NCBI GenBank assembly: GCA_964412195.1
Contig: CAYPNP010000047.1
Location: 1 to 19,032 of the forward strand
DNA length: 19,032 nucleotides
Source of the DNA: CAYPNP01 sp964412195
GTDB taxonomy: Bacteria; Acidobacteriota; JAAYUB01
Direction of reading: 5' to 3'
Shown here piece by piece: positions 13,551 through 19,032 of the stretch. Position 1 is the first letter of the stretch, and each line of letters opens with the position of its first letter. The position numbers and the translations under genes were made by a program. The notes beneath the pieces are model-generated. The model was not told the DNA's origin. It did not search any database and saw only the letters and a program-made list of their open reading frames with translations.

Positions 13551-14573
13551 ATGCCGGAGAACACTTTTGCCCTGGGCACGCTGATCCAGATCATCTGGGC
13601 GGCCCTGCACGGACAATCGGGAGGTTTCGACATCGCCGGGGGATTCTCCGTCCTCGGCAACGGCCTGTGGCAGATCATGTGCGTCTGGGCCTTCGCCAAC
13701 GAGGCCATCGACATGGCCTCCGGCAAGGAGTCCAACCTCCCGAAGCTCCTCCTGCGCTGGGCCATCATCAGCGCCGTGCTGCTGTCCTGGCCCACCATGG
13801 CCGACAATCTCTACGGCGCCGCCGCCTCGCTGTCCGCTGCCATCATCCCCGACACCACCGCCCTCTACGGCAAGTTCATGGAGGGCTACCGGCTCATGCA
13901 GGGAGCGGACCAGGCGGCGATGGCCGGCCAGGGGTTCCTGGGCGTCTACGGGTCGCTGGCCGCCCTGCCGAGCGCCATGATGATGCAGCAGATGGCCGCC
14001 CTCGGGGGCCTGGTGGCCATGGTCTGCTTCCTGATCCTGCTGGTGTCGGTGGCGGGCATCTTCATGGTGTTCGCCATGTACCTGGTCATGGGGCCGGTGT
14101 TCATCGCCCTGGGGATGACGGAGGCCTTCAGCGGCTTCATGTACAAGTGGATCGGGGTGGTGCTCTCCTTCTTCCTGGTCATCCCCCTCTACGGCGGGGC
14201 GCTGGCCATCATCCTGGCCATTCTTGGCGGCAGCGTCATGAACCTGGCCAACCTGCAGGGGCTGCCGTCGCTTGACCATGTGTTCACCGTGATCATGGGG
14301 CCGATTCTGGCGGTGGGGCTCATCCTCGGGGTGAACCGGGTGGCCAGCGGGCTCACCGGGGCTTACTTCGGCCAGCAGGGCTCCATGGCCTTCACCATCG
14401 GCATGGCCGCCGCCGGCATCGGCGCCCGGCTGGGGCTGAGCGCCGCCACCGCCGGCGCCGGGGCGCCGGCTGCTACCGGTGGAGCCACCGCCGGCTCTTC
14501 CGGCGCCGTCACCGCCGCAGTGAGTGGCTCCGCTTCCGCCGGATCATCCGCCGCCCAGTCGGCGACGACGTAA
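13551..14573 (+). CDS. virB6: VirB6/TrbL-like polytopic membrane protein
   Basis: A 340-residue protein with about six membrane segments (roughly 33-50, 60-80, 95-112, 148-172, 180-205 and 210-235, with a further hydrophobic stretch near 245-265). The N-terminal region carries amphipathic helices, and the C-terminus (about 290-340) is low-complexity Ala/Gly/Ser/Thr. This is the VirB6/TrbL build, the inner-membrane channel component contacting the substrate. The final tail is unusually simple in composition and could be extracytoplasmic or a flexible linker. It starts five bases after the VirB5-like stop and is followed by a strong AGGAGG for the next gene. Confidence 0.82.
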   Translation: MPENTFALGTLIQIIWAALHGQSGGFDIAGGFSVLGNGLWQIMCVWAFANEAIDMASGKESNLPKLLLRWAIISAVLLSWPTMADNLYGAAASLSAAIIPDTTALYGKFMEGYRLMQGADQAAMAGQGFLGVYGSLAALPSAMMMQQMAALGGLVAMVCFLILLVSVAGIFMVFAMYLVMGPVFIALGMTEAFSGFMYKWIGVVLSFFLVIPLYGGALAIILAILGGSVMNLANLQGLPSLDHVFTVIMGPILAVGLILGVNRVASGLTGAYFGQQGSMAFTIGMAAAGIGARLGLSAATAGAGAPAATGGATAGSSGAVTAAVSGSASAGSSAAQSATT

Positions 14574-14582
14574 GGAGGAACC

Positions 14583-15224
14583 ATGTCCAGGGGAGATGAC
14601 TTCATTCGCTCGACCGGCAACCTGGCCTTCGTGAACCTGTTCCTCAAGTACGCCGTGTTCGTGCTGGGCCTGGTCTGTCTGGGTCTCGTCGTCAGCCTGG
14701 TGCTGCTCTCCCGGCACGTGGGCGAGATCAAGCCGCTGCCCATCTACGTCAACGCCGTCACCGGCGAGGCCCGGCCGGTGGACTTCAAGGCCATCGACGC
14801 CAGAGGGCAGGAGCGGCTGCCGGTGGAAGTGGAGGCCTTCGTCCGGGAGTACCTGGGGAGCCTGTACACCTACAACCGGCTCACCGTCCGGAGCAACCTC
14901 GACGAGGCCTTCGCGAAGACTGCCCCCGACGCTCAGGGCCAGGTCAAGCTCTGCGCCGACCTGCCCGCCCGGGCTGACTTCATCGGCCGCTCCGGCCAGG
15001 GGATGTGCAAGGTGCTCAGCGTCTCCATCACCGAGTCGAAGCCCAATCTCGCCGTCCAGGCGATCTTCCAGAAAACAGTGCTCGCCGCCAACGACGAGCC
15101 GATCCAGGACCGCCGCTACCTGGCGGTGTTGCGCCTGAAGGTCGTCGGCCGCACCGTGGCCAACGCCCATGGCCTGGTGGTCGTGGAGTACAACGAAAGC
15201 GAATTCCAGGAGGGGAACCAATGA
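14583..15224 (+). CDS. virB8: VirB8/TraE-like assembly factor
   Basis: A 213-residue bitopic protein: short cytoplasmic N-terminus, one membrane helix (about 22-44, FLKYAVFVLGLVCLGLVVSL) and a periplasmic domain of about 165 residues. The sequence after the helix (IKPLPIYVNAVTGEARPVDF) resembles the TraE/VirB8 class. VirB8 nucleates the inner-membrane complex and contacts VirB9 and VirB10. AGGAGG at 14574-14579 precedes the start; the stop overlaps the VirB9 start by four bases. Two periplasmic cysteines (in KLCADL and GMCKVL) could form a disulfide. It is close to the usual family length. Confidence 0.82.
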   Translation: MSRGDDFIRSTGNLAFVNLFLKYAVFVLGLVCLGLVVSLVLLSRHVGEIKPLPIYVNAVTGEARPVDFKAIDARGQERLPVEVEAFVREYLGSLYTYNRLTVRSNLDEAFAKTAPDAQGQVKLCADLPARADFIGRSGQGMCKVLSVSITESKPNLAVQAIFQKTVLAANDEPIQDRRYLAVLRLKVVGRTVANAHGLVVVEYNESEFQEGNQ

Positions 15225-15988
15225 TCAAGTCCTTATCTGTTTTTCTGCTCATTTTCATTCTGTCCGTGATGGTCATGGCCGTCACGCCCCAGACGGTGGA
15301 GTGCAACTTCGACGGGGCTAACCGGAACAAGGTCTACTCCCTGGCCTCCGCCACCGGTGTAGGCACCACTTTCCGGCTGCCGGAGGGCTGGGAGATCCAG
15401 GACTTCGTGGTCACCAACAACAAGAGCTTCTTCGGCCAGTCCAACGGTACCGTGGGGGTGGTCAAACCGTTGGAGCCCAACGCCGACACCTCCGTGATCC
15501 TGTCCACCTCCAACGGCCAGTGCTTCGTCTTCCACCTCACGTCCAAGCCCGCCGAGGAAGCGGCCGCCCTGGTGGTGGTGGACATCCACGACCAGAATTT
15601 CTTCACCAACCGGGTGGGCCGCGAGGTGGCCGAACAGGTCCAGCAGAAGGCCGGCGCCCTGGAGAAGGAGTACCAGGCCCAGCTGGAGAAGGAGACGGCC
15701 GCCGCCCGCAAGCAGCTGCTCTTCTCCCTGGAGACCCGCTACCAGGTCCGGAACGACTGTTTCCAGATCCGCCGGGTGGTGGACGACAGGATCTTCACCT
15801 ACGTCCTGCTGCCCGGCGCCCAGGACCGTCCGGCCGTGTTCGTGGCCGAGCGGAACAAGGAGAAGGAGCTGCAGCCGGTCAAGTACGTGGACTTGGGGGA
15901 CTGCTACCAGATCCACCGGGTCCTCTCGGGCAACGAGAAGTTCTATCTCAAGTCTGGCGACCGGACCACCGAGATCTCGAAAGACTGA
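15221..15988 (+). CDS. virB9: VirB9/TrbG-like outer-membrane core protein
   Basis: A 255-residue exported protein with a signal peptide (LSVFLLIFILSVMVMAV). The start at 15221 was chosen because AGGAGG stands seven bases upstream and a signal peptide begins there; the frame is open further left without either. The N-terminal beta domain, a central Glu/Gln/Lys-rich coiled stretch (about 140-170) and a C-terminal beta domain with FTYVLLPGAQDRPAVFV and KFYLKSGDRTTEI follow VirB9/TrbG architecture. VirB9 joins VirB7 and VirB10 in the outer-membrane ring. Four cysteines (CNFDG, GQCFVF, NDCFQI, GDCYQI) may form two disulfides. No VirB7-type lipoprotein was found beside it. Confidence 0.85.
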   Translation: MIKSLSVFLLIFILSVMVMAVTPQTVECNFDGANRNKVYSLASATGVGTTFRLPEGWEIQDFVVTNNKSFFGQSNGTVGVVKPLEPNADTSVILSTSNGQCFVFHLTSKPAEEAAALVVVDIHDQNFFTNRVGREVAEQVQQKAGALEKEYQAQLEKETAAARKQLLFSLETRYQVRNDCFQIRRVVDDRIFTYVLLPGAQDRPAVFVAERNKEKELQPVKYVDLGDCYQIHRVLSGNEKFYLKSGDRTTEISKD

Positions 15989-15994
15989 AACCAG

Positions 15995-16080
15995 CCACTA
16001 AGGTACCAAGGCACGAAGAAGAGAGCCCGCTCATAAGAACGACCAACCTCTGCTTGCTTTGTGCCTTGGTGGCTTTGTGG
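15995..16080. repeat. Long imperfect inverted repeat built of 8-base units
   Basis: Two 24-base arms (15995-16018 and 16057-16080) are complementary at 20 of 24 positions, with a 38-base loop. Each arm is itself periodic: the left reads CACTAAGG, TACCAAGG, CACGAAG, and the right, on the minus strand, CACAAAGC, CACCAAGG, CACAAAG (consensus YACNAAGG). It fills the only sizeable gap within the transfer operon, between VirB9 and the four-cysteine protein gene. It may be a mobile intergenic repeat and could form an mRNA hairpin that tunes distal expression; it has no T-tail, so it is not a standard terminator. Confidence 0.65.
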
Positions 16081-16097
16081 CCATTTAAGGAGGGGTT

Positions 16098-16586
16098 ATG
16101 AAATCTATAGCGATAACTTTACTGACATTGGCGCTTTTCCTCTCTCAACCGGTACACGGGGAGCAGGTGGAGCGCGAGCAGACGATCGGGAATTTCCATG
16201 TGGTGGAATTGCACGAGTCGGAAACGGTGGCGCCGCTCTTCACCGTGACCGGCATCGAGGTCACGGACGACGCCTTCCTCGTCACAGTCATCTCCCTGGA
16301 TCCCGCCCAGGTCGCCACCCTGATCGGGACCGGCCGGTTGGAAGCGGAATCGTCCGATGAAAACGGGGCCACGACACCGGTTTCCCTCCAGCTCTGGCGG
16401 AAGTGCCTATGCAGCGGCCAATGGATTTCCAGCGGATTCGATGTCCTGCGGACCTGTGCCGATGTCTGCGGAGCCAGCCCGGAAGATGAACAGTTCTTCT
16501 TCGTCGTGACCTCGACGCTGCCGCGCGGGACCGACCTGGCCATCGGATTCGAGCCCGATTCGCTGTGGCTGTTTGAGAGGCAGTGA
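16098..16586 (+). CDS. Secreted four-cysteine protein of the transfer operon, function unknown
   Basis: A 162-residue protein with a signal peptide (MKSIAITLLTLALFLSQPVHG, cleavage near residue 21) and a strong AGGAGG before the ATG. The mature part is beta-rich (NFHVVELHE, FLVTVISLD, FFFVVTSTL) and carries four cysteines in a CxC (103, 105) and CxxxC (120, 124) arrangement, suggesting two disulfides or a metal site. I recognise no family. It lacks a lipobox, so it is not a VirB7-type lipoprotein, although it sits beside virB9, where a periplasmic partner of the VirB9-VirB10 core would be expected. It is separated from virB9 by the inverted repeat and from virB10 by one base. Confidence 0.8.
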   Translation: MKSIAITLLTLALFLSQPVHGEQVEREQTIGNFHVVELHESETVAPLFTVTGIEVTDDAFLVTVISLDPAQVATLIGTGRLEAESSDENGATTPVSLQLWRKCLCSGQWISSGFDVLRTCADVCGASPEDEQFFFVVTSTLPRGTDLAIGFEPDSLWLFERQ

Positions 16587-16587
16587 G

Positions 16588-17964
16588 ATGAGCGACGCAC
16601 TTACTCCGAACACCACCGTGGCCGAGGACCGGGCGGACCCGCCAAAGAAAAGCCGGCACCTGCTCCTGGCCATCGCCGGAAGCCTGGTGATCCTGTTCGC
16701 CGGGGTGCTGACCCTGCTCTTCGCCCTGGATTCGAGCGAGGGCGGCCAATCTCCCAAGGTGACGCAGGACCAATTGGCTCAGCAGGCCTTCGACCAGAGG
16801 CAGCAGACCAAAGCCCAGCGCAAGGCGGAGTCCCTGGCCGACCAGCCCTTCGTGGACCGGGGCCAGTCTCCGGTGTCGCCGTCGTCCGAGCTGGAGAAGC
16901 TCCTGGAGCAGAACCGCCGGCAGGACGAAGCCGTCTGGGACAGCGGGGACGACCCGAGCCCGGAGGAAGTGGAGCGCCGGGCCAACCGGATGAGCCTAGT
17001 GGAGCGGATCCTGAAGCGGCAACAAGCCGAGGAGGGAAATCCCCCCGCCGGCTACTCGCCCCGTTACACGTACGACACGCGAGAAAATGGCCTCAACGAG
17101 CGCAAGTACGAGGACGACCGCCGGGAGCGGACCAATGAGCAGGAGCGCCAGCCCATGTTCGTCTACAGCCGTTCTTACAAGAAGGCCGCCTACTTCGACG
17201 GCGTGGATCCCCAGGAATCGGAAAAGTCCATCGACAAGGAATCGGTCATGGCCTCTTTCCGCCAACCGGTGGACCGCAATCAGCTCAGCCCCACCCGGCA
17301 GGACAAGTCCGCAGACAAAGCGAACGACACCCTCAACTCGATCATCTTCGGCCCCCTGCCGCCGGTGAGGGTCTCCGAGGGGGAGTTCATCGACACGGTG
17401 CTGACCCACCGGATCGTCTCCGACACCGAGGAAAGCCCGGTGGTCTGCTCGGTCAGCCGCGACCTCATCGACGACTCGGGCCGCTTCGTGGTCGTCCCCG
17501 CCGGCGCCCGGATCGTCGGCCGCAGCCGGGTGGTCACCTACATGGGCGCCAGCCGCCTCTTCATCCGCTTCGAGCGGCTGATCCTGCCGAGTGGCGTGGC
17601 GGCGGCGTTCCCTGGCGGCAAGCGGGCGCTTTCGGCCCTGGACGCCACCGGGGCGCTCGGAGTGGCCACGGACGTCAACCGGCACTGGCTGCTCCAGTTC
17701 GGCACGGCCATCTTCGTGGGGGTCCTGGAAGGCCTCGGGGCGGCCGCCCAGCAGCACACCACGCCGTATTCCGGCCAGGCCTACGTCATCGAGGACACCA
17801 CCGACAACTTCGAGAAGATTCTCAACACCATCATGCAGCGCTACACCAACATCGTCCCCACCATCACCGTGGGACAAGGATATAGGATGAAGGTCTTTCT
17901 GACGGAGGACATCCTGGTCTCCCCTTACGCCCGGGTCGCGGAGCGCAGCTATGCCCGGCGGTAG
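16588..17964 (+). CDS. virB10: VirB10/TrbI-like core-complex protein
   Basis: A 458-residue bitopic protein: cytoplasmic N-terminus, one membrane helix (about 25-47, HLLLAIAGSLVILFAGVLTL), a long charged, disordered linker (about 50-245; many Arg, Glu, Gln), and the C-terminal VirB10/TrbI beta-barrel domain from about 265 (FIDTVLTHRIVSDTEESPVV, ending near VFLTEDILVSPY). VirB10 spans from inner to outer membrane and senses ATPase activity. The start at 16588 (MSDALTP) begins one base after the previous stop; an in-frame ATG at 16573 would overlap that gene and lacks a good ribosome site. It overlaps the next gene by 14 bases. Confidence 0.9.
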   Translation: MSDALTPNTTVAEDRADPPKKSRHLLLAIAGSLVILFAGVLTLLFALDSSEGGQSPKVTQDQLAQQAFDQRQQTKAQRKAESLADQPFVDRGQSPVSPSSELEKLLEQNRRQDEAVWDSGDDPSPEEVERRANRMSLVERILKRQQAEEGNPPAGYSPRYTYDTRENGLNERKYEDDRRERTNEQERQPMFVYSRSYKKAAYFDGVDPQESEKSIDKESVMASFRQPVDRNQLSPTRQDKSADKANDTLNSIIFGPLPPVRVSEGEFIDTVLTHRIVSDTEESPVVCSVSRDLIDDSGRFVVVPAGARIVGRSRVVTYMGASRLFIRFERLILPSGVAAAFPGGKRALSALDATGALGVATDVNRHWLLQFGTAIFVGVLEGLGAAAQQHTTPYSGQAYVIEDTTDNFEKILNTIMQRYTNIVPTITVGQGYRMKVFLTEDILVSPYARVAERSYARR

Positions 17965-18556
17965 GGTGTTCCTACTCTGGATTCTGGGCATGTCCGCCGC
18001 CTTGGCGCAGGCCCCCTCTCCGAAAGCGGCCGAGCCCAGCCGGCGGGACCTGGAGTTCCTGTCGAAAGTAGCGGCGGTGCGTCCCTTTCTGAAGGACTGC
18101 CCGGACCTCGAGACCGATCCCCGGAGCATCGGCCAGTTCTTCACCCCGGAGGTCTACGCCCACCTCCGGGGGAACGCTTATTACGGCTACCAGCACGACG
18201 AGGGTTTTGTCTGGCCGGGCGGCCCGGTTTGCCTGGACGCAATCCGGGTGGTTCCGTCTACCAAAGCGTATCGGGAGGCCTTCGGCCAGGCGCTGCGGGA
18301 ATCCCTCCAACAGCGAGATCTCCGGCTGGACCAGCGGGCCAGCGTCCGGGCCGGCCTCTGCCTGGTGGGAGCGGAACCTCGCCCGACGGTCCAGAGCCTG
18401 CCGGGGATCATGGTCGAGGTCTACTTCACCAACACCAAGACCGGCAAATCTTTCTTCTGGCGCTTTGGCGTCGGCAGCCGGGACGGCTTCTCGGCCGCCC
18501 TGGTGGACGCCTCCGACATCATCGCCGAGTTCCTGCTCCAGAAGGTGTCCAAATGA
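17951..18556 (+). CDS. Secreted protein between VirB10 and VirB11, function unknown
   Basis: A 201-residue protein with a signal peptide (VFLLWILGMSAALAQ, cleavage near residue 20) and no lipobox. The mature part mixes helices and strands and has three cysteines (KDCPDL, PVCLDA, AGLCLVG). I recognise no family. It overlaps virB10 by 14 bases and virB11 by four (ATGA), so it is translationally embedded in the core of the conjugation operon and very likely works with it, for example as a periplasmic accessory to the VirB9-VirB10 complex; that is inferred from position. Standard VirB operons have no gene here, so this is a lineage-specific addition. Confidence 0.8.
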   Translation: MPGGRVFLLWILGMSAALAQAPSPKAAEPSRRDLEFLSKVAAVRPFLKDCPDLETDPRSIGQFFTPEVYAHLRGNAYYGYQHDEGFVWPGGPVCLDAIRVVPSTKAYREAFGQALRESLQQRDLRLDQRASVRAGLCLVGAEPRPTVQSLPGIMVEVYFTNTKTGKSFFWRFGVGSRDGFSAALVDASDIIAEFLLQKVSK

Positions 18557-19032
18557 ACGTCGGCCAGCAGCTCAACCTGGAACTCCTGAAGTACCTCCTC
18601 GGCCCCATCGCGCCGCACCTGGAGGATCCTTCCGTCACCGACCTCTTCATCTACGGACACCGGGACGTGTACGTCAAGCGCCAGGGGGCCCGCATCCAGC
18701 CGGTGGCGGCCACCTGGCGCTGCGACGCCGACCTGGTGCTGGCGGCCGAGAGTATCGCCGAGATCATCAACCGGCGCTTGGACGCCAACCACCCCATCCT
18801 GGACTCCCGGCTGCCCGACGGCTCTCGCGTCAACATCGTCATCCCGCCCTGCTACCCGCAAGGCGCCTGCATCTCCATCCGGATCTTCCCCAAGGAGCGC
18901 TTCGGGGCCGACGACCTGCTCCGTTTCGGCACGGTCGATGAAGCGGGCCTGGCCATCCTGAGGTCTTTGGTCGCCCTGGGCAAGAACATCCTCATCTCCG
19001 GCGGGACCGGCTCGGGCAAGACCACCCTGCTC
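18553..19032 (+). CDS. virB11: VirB11-family secretion ATPase, truncated by window end
   Basis: The first 160 residues of a VirB11/TrbB-type hexameric ATPase; the gene continues past the right edge. The N-terminal domain (about 1-115) shows LEDPSVTDLFIYG, RLPDGSRVNIVIPP (86-99) and ISIRIFPKE (107-115), conserved among VirB11/GspE-type traffic ATPases. Walker A is GGTGSGKTT at 150-158. VirB11 works at the cytoplasmic face with VirB4, switching between pilus assembly and DNA transfer. It overlaps the previous stop by four bases. Downstream Walker B and His boxes are not in the window. Confidence 0.93.
   Translation, partial: MNVGQQLNLELLKYLLGPIAPHLEDPSVTDLFIYGHRDVYVKRQGARIQPVAATWRCDADLVLAAESIAEIINRRLDANHPILDSRLPDGSRVNIVIPPCYPQGACISIRIFPKERFGADDLLRFGTVDEAGLAILRSLVALGKNILISGGTGSGKTTLL

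Noticed and set aside
16098..16586. VirB7 lipoprotein
   Set aside because: The signal peptide has no lipobox cysteine, and the protein is much longer than VirB7.
16996..18144. 382-codon minus-strand frame opposite virB10
   Set aside because: Antisense shadow of a well-supported gene, with Arg/Gly/Val-rich composition and no motif.

Overview
The window looks like one end of an integrative and conjugative element (ICE) in a Gram-negative, GC-rich bacterium. Three things suggest this. A 50-base 3' piece of a tRNA-Arg(TCG) gene lies at 542-591 on the minus strand, without a matching 5' half. Inside it comes a block of accessory cargo. From 9.2 kb to the right edge runs a nearly complete VirB/Trb-type conjugation (type IV secretion) operon. 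A double-membrane envelope is implied by VirB9/VirB10-type proteins. Type I dockerin, thrombospondin-type-3-like and plant-like LRR modules in one secreted protein occur in groups such as Acidobacteriota and Planctomycetota, but the taxon cannot be fixed from this sequence.

Layout. 1-541: apparently non-coding flank, probably chromosome outside the element, with a 23-base motif occurring twice and a 15-base tandem duplication. 542-591: tRNA-Arg 3' fragment, the likely attachment site. 592-831: non-coding, with clustered inverted repeats and two 8-base direct repeats one helical turn apart, plausibly recombinase arm sites. 832-3742 (minus): a three-gene, overlapping operon of AbiEi-like regulator/antitoxin, AbiEii-like nucleotidyltransferase and calcineurin-like phosphoesterase, with a clear promoter carrying operator-like palindromes. 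3835-8568 (minus): a giant secreted LRR protein ending in a dockerin. 8659-9090 (minus): an XRE-type regulator. 9091-9242: divergent control region with a CRP-like palindrome and a strong sigma70-type promoter.

9243-19032 (plus): HTH/excisionase-like protein, 49-residue membrane protein, VirB2, VirB3, VirB4, VirB5, VirB6, VirB8, VirB9, an unknown secreted four-cysteine protein, VirB10, an unknown secreted protein, and VirB11 (cut by the window end). Most junctions overlap by 1-14 bases or carry a strong Shine-Dalgarno, so this is one transcription unit. The gene order follows virB2-virB11, with the two unknown exported proteins flanking virB10. No relaxase, coupling protein or integrase is in the window; if the ICE reading is right they lie to the right, with the intact tRNA-Arg at the far end.

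The most interesting candidate system is the AbiE-type pair joined to a phosphoesterase: it has the layout of a self-regulated toxin-antitoxin/phage-defence module carried as ICE cargo, with a third enzyme that is not part of classical AbiE.
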